DNA from: PALSA-1003 sp963791945
GTDB lineage: Bacteria > Pseudomonadota > Gammaproteobacteria > Burkholderiales > Casimicrobiaceae
Direction: 5' to 3'
Length of the DNA stretch: 64,000 nt
Assembly (NCBI GenBank): GCA_963791945.1
Contig: CAWBUD010000002.1
Span: 4,154,001 to 4,218,000 of the forward strand
The notes under the pieces were generated by a model. The model was not told the origin of the DNA, made no database searches, and saw only the letters and a program-made list of their open reading frames with translations. The translations under genes and the position numbers were made by a program. Below, one piece after another: positions 50,610 to 58,019 of this stretch (position 1 is the first letter of the stretch; the number at the start of each line of letters is the position of its first letter).

Positions 50610-51182
50610 ATGGCGGTGGGCGAGACAGCAAAGCGATACAGCGGTGCGGCGATAACTCTGCACTGGCTGACAGCCATGCTGATCTTGGCCAATATCGTGT
50701 TGGGATTGTCGATGGTTCCGTTACCGATCAGTCCGCGGAAGCTCGAGTGGTACATCGGCCACAAGTGGATCGGGATAACGGTGTTCCTGTTGACTTGCGC
50801 GCGATTCGGTTGGCGCTGGGCGCGTCCCCCACCCCCGCCCGTGGCGATGCCGCGGTGGCAACGCCGGGCAGCGTCGGTGGTGCATCTGTTGCTGTACGCA
50901 CTGTTGCTGCTGGTTCCGATATCCGGCTGGGTGTACAGCTCGGCGACGGGCGTGCAGGTGGTCTACCTCGGCCTCGTGCCATTGCCCGACCTCGTGCCCA
51001 AGGACAAGGCGCTCGCGGCCGTGCTCCGCGCCTGCCACGTCACATTGAACTTCACGCTGTTCACCCTGGTCTGTGTGCATGCCGCGGCCGCGCTCAGGCA
51101 CCATTTCGTCGATCGCGACACCCTGCTCTGGCGCATGCTGCCCGTTCCGAGCCTGCGCGCCCGCTCGAGAGGAACCCTGTGA
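50610..51182 (+). CDS. Cytochrome b561-family membrane protein
   Basis: A 190-residue di-heme b-type cytochrome with four membrane helices. Heme-ligating histidines are in AITLHWLTAMLILANIVLGL, YIGHKWIGITVFLL, SVVHLLLYALLLL and the last VCVHAAAALRHHFVDRD. It carries electrons in the inner membrane, probably between quinol and a periplasmic partner. Three yceI genes follow within 650 bases; b561 with YceI is a recurring pair, consistent with YceI carrying an isoprenoid quinone. ATG 50610 is chosen; GTG 50577 is possible. Confidence 0.9.
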   Translation: MAVGETAKRYSGAAITLHWLTAMLILANIVLGLSMVPLPISPRKLEWYIGHKWIGITVFLLTCARFGWRWARPPPPPVAMPRWQRRAASVVHLLLYALLLLVPISGWVYSSATGVQVVYLGLVPLPDLVPKDKALAAVLRACHVTLNFTLFTLVCVHAAAALRHHFVDRDTLLWRMLPVPSLRARSRGTL

Positions 51183-51184
51183 CC

Positions 51185-51748
51185 ATGGCGCTGCTGCGCT
51201 CGTTCGTACCGACACTCGGGGCGCTCCTGCTGACGGCCGGGCAGGCGGGCGCTCAGGGCGTGCTGATCGACAAGAGCGAGATCCGGTTCGTCTCCAGGCA
51301 GATGGGCGTCAATGTCGAGGGGCGCTTTCGCAAATGGAAAGCAAACATCGCGTTCATGCCCAAGGATCTCGGACACTCGAAGGCGGACCTCGAGATCGAT
51401 CTGGCCAGCATCGACCTGGCGAGCGAAGAATCCGAGGCGGAAGCGAAGGGCGGCGTCTGGTTCGACACGCCCCGATTCCCGATGGCCAAATTCGCGTCCA
51501 CCGCGATCCGGGCGGCCGGCCCGGACAAGTACGAAATCGCCGGCGCGCTCACGATCAAGGGCATCACCAGGGACGCCGTGGTGCCGGTTGCGCTCAAGAA
51601 GGACGCCGCCGGCAACAGCGTCGCCGAGGGCACGTTCACCGTGAAGCGACTCGACTTCCACGTCGGCGAAGGGGAATGGGCCGATCCGACGACGGTCGCC
51701 AACGACGTGCTGGTCAGGGTGCGGATGGTTTTGCCACCCTTGCAATAG
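51185..51748 (+). CDS. YceI-family protein (first of three)
   Basis: A 187-residue exported lipocalin-like protein with a signal peptide (cleavage near AGA-QGV). The YceI pattern includes SEIRFVSRQMGVNVEGRFR, IDLASIDLASEE and TIKGITRDAVVPVALK. YceI proteins bind isoprenoid lipids in a hydrophobic pocket. It is the most diverged of the three, lacking the usual NVEKYP-type line but keeping DTPRFPMAKFAST. It follows cytochrome b561 by two bases. Confidence 0.9.
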   Translation: MALLRSFVPTLGALLLTAGQAGAQGVLIDKSEIRFVSRQMGVNVEGRFRKWKANIAFMPKDLGHSKADLEIDLASIDLASEESEAEAKGGVWFDTPRFPMAKFASTAIRAAGPDKYEIAGALTIKGITRDAVVPVALKKDAAGNSVAEGTFTVKRLDFHVGEGEWADPTTVANDVLVRVRMVLPPLQ

Positions 51749-51829
51749 GGCGGCGTGGAATCAAACCGTCCGGCAGATGTTTACGATGTTTTCGCCGTCG
51801 ACTTCCGACGCCCCACCGGAGGAGCTGCC

Positions 51830-52441
51830 ATGTTGACAGAGCGCAGTAACGCCATCTCTCGGCGCCTGGCCGCCGAGCTTGGATTCGTCTGGGTCCTTTC
51901 AGCGGGCATCGCCTTTGCCGACGAGAGCTACACGCTGGATCCGGTGCACTCCCAGCCCAGGTACGAGATCCACCACATGAAGGGGCTGTCGACCCAGGTC
52001 GGCTCGTTCGGCAAGCTCGCCGGCAAAGTGACGCTCGATCGCGCTGCGAAGAAGGGGACGATCGACGTGACGATCGACACGACCTCGATCCGGACCCACG
52101 ATTCGCACCTCGACGTGATCGTCAAGGGCGAGGGTTACTTCAACGTCGAGAAGTATCCGACGATGAGCTTCAGGTCCGCCAACCTCGTTTTCGACGGTGA
52201 CAAGCTGGTCGGTGCGGACGGCGAGCTCACGATGATCGGCGTCACCAAGCCGGTCTCGCTCAAGGTCGTGAACTTCACGTGCGGCGAGAATCCTTTCAAC
52301 AAGAAACCGATGTGCGGGGGCGAGGCCACGGCGACCATCAAGCGCTCGGAGTGGGGAATGAAGACGGGCATTCCCAATTCGAGCAGCGATGATGTGAGGA
52401 TCATCATTCCGATCGAGGCGTATCGCGACGACGCGGGATGA
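51830..52441 (+). CDS. YceI-family protein (second of three)
   Basis: A 203-residue periplasmic YceI protein with a signal peptide (MLTERSN... to AGIAFA-DES). It has YTLDPVHSQPRYEIHHM, the strand TIDVTIDTTSI, YFNVEKYPTMSFRSANL and GELTMIGVTKPVSLKV, the fullest family match of the three. A strong GGAGGAG site precedes ATG 51830. It overlaps the third copy by four bases. Confidence 0.93.
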   Translation: MLTERSNAISRRLAAELGFVWVLSAGIAFADESYTLDPVHSQPRYEIHHMKGLSTQVGSFGKLAGKVTLDRAAKKGTIDVTIDTTSIRTHDSHLDVIVKGEGYFNVEKYPTMSFRSANLVFDGDKLVGADGELTMIGVTKPVSLKVVNFTCGENPFNKKPMCGGEATATIKRSEWGMKTGIPNSSSDDVRIIIPIEAYRDDAG

Positions 52442-53052
52442 TGTTCTCGCGACGCGCGCAGACGAGCGCACGCATGCGGCTGCTGTTCGGGCTGGCTGCC
52501 TGTGCGCTACTGATGCAGGGCGCGCACGCGGCGGCCGGGTCCGAGGTCTTCCGGATCGATCCCGCCCAGACGCGCGCGGAATTCGCCGTCGACCATTTCT
52601 GGGTTTCCACGTTGCGCGGCCGCTTCGGCCGGGCGCACGGCACGATCGTGCTCGACGCCGACAGCCGGGCGGGCAGCATCGACTTCAGCATCGATGCGGA
52701 TTCGGTCGACACTGGTTGGTCGATCCGCGACGATTTCATCCGCAGCGAACGGATGTTCGACGCCTCGCGCTTCCCCGAAGTACGCTTCCGCTCGACCGAG
52801 CTCGCCTTCGACCAGGCCAGCCTGGTCGGGGCCAAGGGCGAGCTGACGATGCACAATGTCACGCGACCTGTCGCGGTGAAGGTCGAGGGGATGGAATGCC
52901 GTCGCGACGGTCGCGCCGGCGGCGATAGCTGCGGCGTGGCGGTCGTGTCGTCGATCAAGCGCTCGGACTTCGGCATGACGTTCGGGCTGCCTTTCGTCGG
53001 CGACGACATCGACCTGTCGTTCCATCTCACCGCGCACCGCGTCTCGCCGTAG
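52438..53052 (+). CDS. YceI-family protein (third of three)
   Basis: A 204-residue periplasmic YceI protein with a signal peptide (cleavage near AHA-AAG). Features are FRIDPAQTRAEFAVDHFW, SIDFSIDADSVDTGW, MFDASRFPEVRFRSTEL and GELTMHNVTRPVAVKVEGM, with a Cys pair around ECRRDGRAGGDSCG. Its ATG overlaps the stop of copy two, so the pair is coupled. Copies two and three are closer to each other than to copy one. Confidence 0.92.
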   Translation: MMFSRRAQTSARMRLLFGLAACALLMQGAHAAAGSEVFRIDPAQTRAEFAVDHFWVSTLRGRFGRAHGTIVLDADSRAGSIDFSIDADSVDTGWSIRDDFIRSERMFDASRFPEVRFRSTELAFDQASLVGAKGELTMHNVTRPVAVKVEGMECRRDGRAGGDSCGVAVVSSIKRSDFGMTFGLPFVGDDIDLSFHLTAHRVSP

Positions 53053-53140
53053 TGTTGCGCCGTCCCCTCACGCGGCGCGCGCTCGCTGCGGGCCGGTGCT
53101 CGCGGACGGCTGGGCGGATACTCTTCCAGTCAATCCATCA

Positions 53141-53211
53141 GCCGCCGACGAGCAGGCACCTGCGGACGTGAGTAGGGTATCGAACGTCCGCGGGTGCCGC
53201 GAGTCGGCGGC
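53141..53211. terminator. Large stem-loop between convergent transcripts
   Basis: Arms 53141-53168 and 53185-53211 are inverted: nine perfect pairs (GCCGCCGAC with GTCGGCGGC), a 4-5 base internal loop, then 14 pairs with one mismatch (GGCACCTGCGGACG), around a 16-base loop. It lies between the yceI operon and the convergent pip gene. There is no U-tract, so termination is an inference from position. Confidence 0.6.
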
Positions 53212-53230
53212 CTGTCGAATGACAAATGTG

Positions 53231-54232
53231 TCAGCGGAGCCGCGCGCGCAGGCGGTCGGTCGCGGCGACCAGCTCCCGGGCGATGCCCGGCTCGCGCGCC
53301 GAATGGCCCGCGTCTGGCACGACCACGTATTGCGCTTCCGGCCACGAGCGATGCAGTTCGTCCGCGCTGCGGATTGGACAGACGATGTCGTAGCGGCCCT
53401 GAACGACGGTGCACTGGATGCCGCGCAGCCGATCGATGCCTCGAAGCAGCGCGTCGCCTTCGAGGAATAGACCGTGGACGAAATAGTGCGCTTCGATGCG
53501 CGCTATGCTGAGCGCGACCGCATCTTCGTCGAAGTGAGCGACGAGGTCCGGATCGGGCAGCAGCGTCGAGCACGAGCTCTCGTAGCGGCTCCAGGCGTGC
53601 GCCGCTGGCATGTGCACCGAGGGGTCCGGGCTCGTCAGGCGGCGATAGTAGTGACCGAGCAGGTCCGAGCGCTCCGCTTCGGGAAGGAACCCGGCGAAAG
53701 CGTTCCACGCTTCAGGAAACACGTTGCCCATTTCGGTCATGAACCAGCGAATCTCCCAATCCCGGGCGAGGAAGACTCCGCGCAGCACGAGGCCGAGCAC
53801 TCGGTCCGGATGGCTCTGGGCGTACGCCAGCGCCAGCGTCGAGCCCCACGATCCGCCGAAGACCAGCCAGCGGCCGATCCCCAGATGGACGCGCAGGCGC
53901 TCGAGATCGGCGACGAGATGCTGCGTCGTGTTGTCAGTGAGCTCGCCCAGCGGCGTGGACTGGCCTGAGCCGCGCTGGTCGTAAAGAACGATGCGGTAGA
54001 ACGCCGGATCGAAGTAGCGGCGATGATCCGGGGCGATGCCGCCGCCGGGCCCGCCGTGCAGGAACACCGCCGGGAGCCCGCGCGGATTGCCGCACTCTTC
54101 CCAGTGCATCGTGTGCAAGGAATCGAGCGCAAGCCGCCCGGTGCGGTGAGGCACCAGCGCCGGATAGAGAAAATCGTCCCGCGACAGATTGCGCGTGGCA
54201 CCCGCGCCGCTCGCCTTGGCCGACACTCGCAT
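53231..54232 (-). CDS. pip: Proline iminopeptidase
   Basis: A 333-residue alpha/beta-hydrolase that removes N-terminal proline. It has HWEECGNPRGLPAVFLHGGPGGG (oxyanion region, in two blocks), the DQRGSGQSTP motif, nucleophile elbow GGSWGSTLAL near residue 125, VFPEAW and the C-terminal catalytic GRYDIVCP and DAGHSA. ATG 54232 is preferred; GTG 54241 is an alternative. It lies 14-23 bases after the FAH-family stop on the same strand and could be cotranscribed, though it has no link to sugar catabolism. Confidence 0.92.
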   Translation of the reverse strand: MRVSAKASGAGATRNLSRDDFLYPALVPHRTGRLALDSLHTMHWEECGNPRGLPAVFLHGGPGGGIAPDHRRYFDPAFYRIVLYDQRGSGQSTPLGELTDNTTQHLVADLERLRVHLGIGRWLVFGGSWGSTLALAYAQSHPDRVLGLVLRGVFLARDWEIRWFMTEMGNVFPEAWNAFAGFLPEAERSDLLGHYYRRLTSPDPSVHMPAAHAWSRYESSCSTLLPDPDLVAHFDEDAVALSIARIEAHYFVHGLFLEGDALLRGIDRLRGIQCTVVQGRYDIVCPIRSADELHRSWPEAQYVVVPDAGHSAREPGIARELVAATDRLRARLR

Positions 54233-54254
54233 CGGTGACACGTCCGGACCGCGG

Positions 54255-55115
54255 CTACCTTCTGCCCTTGAACGCGACGACGTTCTGCCGCTGCTCGCCC
54301 AGGCCCTTGATGCCCAGCGTCACCACGTCGCCCGCCTTGAGGTACTGCGGCTCGGGCTTCATGCCCATACCTACGCCCGGCGGCGTGCCGGTGGTGATGA
54401 GATCGCCCGGCAGCAGCGTCATGTACCTCGAGACGTCGGCGACCAGATCGGCTACCCCGAAGATCATCGTCCGCGTGTTGCCGCGCTGCCGCTTTTCTCC
54501 GTTCACGTCCAGCCACATGTCGAGGTTCTGCGGGTCCTTGATCTCGTCGGCGGTGACGAGCCACGGGCCGATGGGTCCGAAGGTATCGCAGCCCTTGCCC
54601 TTGCTCCATTGCGACGCGCTGCGCTTCATCTGGTACTCGCGCTCCGACACGTCGTTGATCACGCAGTAACCGGCGACATGCTTGAACGCATCCTTCTTGT
54701 CGACGTAGCGCGCGGTCTTGCCGATGACCACCCCCAGCTCGACTTCCCAGTCGGTATGGGTCGAATCGGGCGGAAGCATGATGTTGTCGTTGGGGCCCAC
54801 GATGCAGGTCTCGGCCTTGTAGAACACCACGGGATGCTCGGGGATCGGATTGCCCGACTCCCTGGCGTGATCGACGTAGTTCAGCCCGATCGCGACGAAC
54901 TTGGGTACACCGGTGACGCAGGGCCCAAAGCGGGGCTTGCCTTTCACGAGCGGGAGCTTCCTCGCATCGAGACGGGCGAGCTCCTTGAGCTTCGCGGGAG
55001 CCAAAACATCAGGAGTGATGTCCTTCACTTTTCGCGACAGATCGCGGAGCTTTCCTTCGGCGTCGATCAATCCCGCCTTTTCCTTGCCGGGCGGGCCATA
55101 GCGGACGAGTTTCAT
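54255..55115 (-). CDS. FAH-family hydrolase, 2,4-diketo-3-deoxy sugar-acid type
   Basis: A 286-residue fumarylacetoacetate hydrolase-fold protein, close to 2,4-diketo-3-deoxy-L-fuconate hydrolases, which cleave the diketo acid to pyruvate plus a hydroxy acid. Motifs are AIGLNYVDHARESG, the metal-binding E-x-E in DWEVELGVVIG, DVSEREYQ and TGTPPGVGMGMKP. The next gene upstream, an SDR of the 2-keto-3-deoxy-L-fuconate dehydrogenase type, would make its substrate. Older annotations call such proteins ureidoglycolate lyase. Fit to family is strong; the exact sugar is not. Confidence 0.86.
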   Translation of the reverse strand: MKLVRYGPPGKEKAGLIDAEGKLRDLSRKVKDITPDVLAPAKLKELARLDARKLPLVKGKPRFGPCVTGVPKFVAIGLNYVDHARESGNPIPEHPVVFYKAETCIVGPNDNIMLPPDSTHTDWEVELGVVIGKTARYVDKKDAFKHVAGYCVINDVSEREYQMKRSASQWSKGKGCDTFGPIGPWLVTADEIKDPQNLDMWLDVNGEKRQRGNTRTMIFGVADLVADVSRYMTLLPGDLITTGTPPGVGMGMKPEPQYLKAGDVVTLGIKGLGEQRQNVVAFKGRR

Positions 55116-55235
55116 CGAGTCTTCTTTCGGCTGGTTCGCCCTTCGGTCGGCTCAGGGCGGACGGTTTTCTCGGCGCCGCTCGTGCCGAGCCTGATCGAAG
55201 CACGAGCGGCGGGTCTCGAAATCGGGTCGGATGAA

Positions 55236-55991
55236 TCAGATGGTCATGCCGCCGTCGATCGAATACACGTTGCCGGTCGCGAAGGCCGACTCGTCGGAGG
55301 CGAGAAATACGACGATGGGCGCAATTTCCTCGGGCTTCGCGAGCCGGCCCATCGGCTGCCGGGCGACGAACGACTTGCGCGCCTCGACGGGATCCGGGAG
55401 GGCGTTGATGCGCTCGGCGAGCGACGGCGTGTCGACCGTGCCCGGAGCGATCGCGTTGCAACGCACACCCCGCGCGACGAAATCCGCGGCGACGGCCTTG
55501 GTCAACCCGATGACGGCAGCCTTGGAGGCGCCGTAGGCGAAACGGTTGGGCAGGCCCTTGATCGATCCCGCGACCGAAGCCATGTTGATGATGCTGCCGC
55601 CACCGTGCTCCAGCATCCGCGGCAGCGCCTCCCGGATCATCACGTACATCGCGCGCACGTTGAGCGCGAAGCTCGCGTCCCAGTCCTCGGGCTCGCAGTC
55701 GAGAATCGTGCCGTGGTGCACGTAGCCCGCGCAATTGAACAGAACGTCGAGCGGCGGGAGCTCCGAGAGCGTCGCCCGGATCGCCGCGTCGTCGAGCACG
55801 TCGAGCGGCCGCGTGACCACGTTGCGCTCGCCGTCGAGGCTCGCCAGCGCCTTCGGGTTCACGTCCGTCGCGTAGACACGCGCGCCGTCCGCGGCCATCG
55901 CCAGCGCGCTCGCCCGGCCGATGCCCTGTCCGGCTGCGGTGATCAGCGCCGTCTTGCCCGCGAGCCGTCCGCCCACTCCCCGTTGCTGCAT
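55236..55991 (-). CDS. 2-keto-3-deoxy sugar-acid dehydrogenase, SDR
   Basis: A 251-residue classical SDR resembling 2-keto-3-deoxy-L-fuconate dehydrogenase. It has LITAAGQGIGRASALAMA (TGxxxGIG-like, with A for the first G), FNCAGYVHHG, MASVAGSIKG, the catalytic YGASKAAVIGLTKAVA (YxxxK) and NAIAPGTVDTPS. ATG 55991 gives MQQRGVGGRLAGK. It would oxidise the C4 hydroxyl of a 2-keto-3-deoxy acid. It is the first gene leftward of the divergent promoter with the candidate GntR operator. Confidence 0.87.
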   Translation of the reverse strand: MQQRGVGGRLAGKTALITAAGQGIGRASALAMAADGARVYATDVNPKALASLDGERNVVTRPLDVLDDAAIRATLSELPPLDVLFNCAGYVHHGTILDCEPEDWDASFALNVRAMYVMIREALPRMLEHGGGSIINMASVAGSIKGLPNRFAYGASKAAVIGLTKAVAADFVARGVRCNAIAPGTVDTPSLAERINALPDPVEARKSFVARQPMGRLAKPEEIAPIVVFLASDESAFATGNVYSIDGGMTI

Positions 55992-56039
55992 GCTTCGCCG
56001 TCCCCAAAACTCGTAGTTTACCAAACCGGTCGCGCGGAA

Positions 56040-56051
56040 TTGGTAAGACCA
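56040..56051. promoter_or_regulatory. Candidate GntR/FadR-type operator
   Basis: TTGGTAAGACCA contains the perfect inverted repeat TGGT-AAG-ACCA, like FadR-subfamily operators. It lies between the SDR and the gntR gene and touches a TTGACC (-35-like, 56053-56058) read toward gntR, so bound repressor would block the promoter. A second TTTACCAAACC half-site occurs at about 56017. Confidence 0.5.
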
Positions 56052-56073
56052 CTTGACCAAAGACCGCGGATTT

Positions 56074-56086
56074 GCTTAGGCTAAGC
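56074..56086. promoter_or_regulatory. Short perfect palindrome in the gntR promoter region
   Basis: GCTTAG-G-CTAAGC is a perfect 13-base inverted repeat about 40 bases before the gntR ATG, overlapping the expected -10. It may be a second regulator site or chance. Confidence 0.3.
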
Positions 56087-56124
56087 GTCTCCATGAGGGC
56101 CGGCGCCCGGCCGCGCCTCCAGGC

Positions 56125-56832
56125 ATGCCTATCCACAGTATCGAACCCCGCCGGCTGTATCGCCAGATCGCCGATCAGATCCGGTCGCTGATCCGGTCGC
56201 GGGAGTTTCCCGCGGGCGCCCGTCTGCCGCCGGAGCGGGATCTCGCCCGCCAGCTCGGGGTGTCGCGCCCGTCGGTACGCGAGGCCTTGATCGCGCTGGA
56301 AGTCGAGGGGCTGGTCGAGGTGCGCATCGGCTCGGGCATCTACGTGCTCGGGGCCGGCAGCGATGGCGAGACCGCGACGGCGGTGCAGGCGGCAATGGGT
56401 CCGTTCGAGCTTCTGCGGGCTCGATGGGTCATCGAAAGCGAATGCGCGGCGCTGGCAGCGAAGCATGCCAAACGCGCGCAGATCGAGGCTGTCGCCGACG
56501 CGCTGCAGCAGATGGAAAACACGGCCAGCGTCGAGCACCGTCAGCCTCTGGCGGGGGACCGGCTGTTCCACCTGCGCATCGCCGAGGCGACAGGCAATGG
56601 AGCGCTGGTCGCGGTGGTGAAGATGCTCTGGGACGAGCGCACGGGACCGCTGTTCGCACAGCTCGAACACCACTACGACAGCCCCGACCAGTGGGCGCGC
56701 GCGATCGCCGAGCATCGCGTCGTGCTCGATGCGATCGCCACGCGGGACGTGAACGCGGCGCGCGCGGCGATGCAGCGCCACCTGGACAAGGCATACAAGC
56801 GCTTCAGCCGAAGCTGGGACGCGAAACACTGA
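56125..56832 (+). CDS. GntR-family (FadR/UxuR subfamily) transcriptional regulator
   Basis: A 235-residue repressor-type protein. Residues about 8-75 are the winged HTH (RLYRQIADQIRSLI, RLPPERDLARQLGVSRPSVREAL, GLVEVRIGSGIYV). Residues about 95-225 are an all-helical FCD effector domain with the metal/ligand-binding Asp and His pattern (DRLFHLRIAEATGN and EHRVVLDAI). FadR/UxuR relatives sense sugar acids or other carboxylates. It sits between the divergent SDR-FAH arm and the dehydrogenase-dehydratase-transporter arm and is the likely regulator of both. Confidence 0.92.
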   Translation: MPIHSIEPRRLYRQIADQIRSLIRSREFPAGARLPPERDLARQLGVSRPSVREALIALEVEGLVEVRIGSGIYVLGAGSDGETATAVQAAMGPFELLRARWVIESECAALAAKHAKRAQIEAVADALQQMENTASVEHRQPLAGDRLFHLRIAEATGNGALVAVVKMLWDERTGPLFAQLEHHYDSPDQWARAIAEHRVVLDAIATRDVNAARAAMQRHLDKAYKRFSRSWDAKH

Positions 56833-56869
56833 ACGCGGCGAGGCGCGCCGCGACGAGGAGCGAAAAGAC

Positions 56870-57895
56870 ATGCTGACCTGCCGTATTCACGCCAAGGACG
56901 ATTTGCGCGTCGACACCGACGCCGAGCCCGCCGTCGGACCCGGGGAAGTGCTGATCCGCCTCGGGGCCGGTGGCATCTGCGGTTCCGATCTTCACTACTA
57001 CTACGAAGGCCGCAACGGCAGTTTCGTCATTCGCGAGCCGCTCGTGCCCGGGCACGAGGCTTCGGGCGTGGTGGCGAAAATCGGCGAGGGCGTGACGCGC
57101 GTCAAGGCTGGGGACAAGATCGCCGTGAGCCCCTCGCAGGCCTGCGGCCGCTGCGATTATTGCCGAGCCGGCCGCGAGCATCTTTGCCGGCACATGCGCT
57201 TTCTCGGCAGCGCCAGCGTCTACCCGCACGTCCAGGGCATGTTCGCGGAGTACTTCGTGCTTGGCGAGCGGCAGTGCTATCCGGTCTCCGGCGACGTGAC
57301 GCTGGGTGAGCTCGCGTTTGCCGAACCCCTGGCGGTGGGTCTGCACGCAGTGAATCGCGCGGGCGATCTCCTCGGGAAGAGCGTGCTGGTCACCGGCGCC
57401 GGAACGATCGGCTGTCTCACCATGATCGCAGCGAAGCTCAAGGGCGCGACCTCGGTCGCCGCCTCCGACGTGCTCGACCGCCCGCTCGCGACCGCGCGCG
57501 CAGTCGGGGCCGCGCGAACGATGCGCGCCGACAAGGAGCGCGATGTGCTCGCGACACCGCAGTTCGACGTCGCCTTCGAAGCCTCGGGCAGTCTCGCCGC
57601 GCTCAACGCGTGCATCGGGTCGGTGAAGCGCGGCGGCACGGTGGTGCAGGTCGGCACGCTGCCCCACGAACCGCTGCCGTTCGTGGTGAACGAGATCATG
57701 GCGAAGGAGCTCGACTTCAAGGGCGCGTTCCGCTGGGGGATCGAGTTCGACTGGGCGGTCGAATACATCGCCTCGCGCCGGGTCGACGTCAGGCCGCTGC
57801 TCTCGCGCCAGTTTCCGCTCACTCAGGCGGTCGAGGCATTCGAGCTCGCCCGGGACAAGACGCGCAGCACGAAGGTGCAGCTGGTTGCGGCGTGA
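56870..57895 (+). CDS. Zinc-dependent medium-chain dehydrogenase, L-idonate 5-dehydrogenase-like
   Basis: A 341-residue MDR with catalytic zinc residues in GGICGSDLHYYYEGRNG and GHEASGVV, the structural-zinc loop with four cysteines (CGRCDYCRAGREHLC), and a Rossmann domain VLVTGAGTIGCLTMIAAK. The tyrosine-rich HYYYEGRNG loop is typical of L-idonate 5-dehydrogenase and sorbitol dehydrogenase relatives. In this cluster it may oxidise the incoming sugar, or a sugar acid at C5. It lies 37 bases after gntR. Confidence 0.87.
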   Translation: MLTCRIHAKDDLRVDTDAEPAVGPGEVLIRLGAGGICGSDLHYYYEGRNGSFVIREPLVPGHEASGVVAKIGEGVTRVKAGDKIAVSPSQACGRCDYCRAGREHLCRHMRFLGSASVYPHVQGMFAEYFVLGERQCYPVSGDVTLGELAFAEPLAVGLHAVNRAGDLLGKSVLVTGAGTIGCLTMIAAKLKGATSVAASDVLDRPLATARAVGAARTMRADKERDVLATPQFDVAFEASGSLAALNACIGSVKRGGTVVQVGTLPHEPLPFVVNEIMAKELDFKGAFRWGIEFDWAVEYIASRRVDVRPLLSRQFPLTQAVEAFELARDKTRSTKVQLVAA

Positions 57896-57979
57896 TTCGC
57901 GTCGAGATGCCTTGCCGTCGACGCCAGTTCGCTGCGGATGCCGGCTTCACTTGATGACCCGGAGCGGTTCGAAGCCGTC

Positions 57980-57985
57980 TAAAAT
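57980..57985 (+). promoter_or_regulatory. Candidate -10 element for the dehydratase/transporter genes
   Basis: TAAAAT, five of six consensus bases, 40 bases before the UxaA-family ATG. It may give the downstream genes a second promoter within the cluster. No good -35. Confidence 0.35.
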
Positions 57986-58019
57986 GGCGTCACCGCTTCT
58001 GCAAAAGCGGGAGAGTCCG

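Noticed and set aside
53053..53230. A possible small gene between the yceI operon and pip
   Set aside because: Open frames here overlap the large stem-loop and lack ribosome-binding sites or motifs; the hairpin explains the sequence better.
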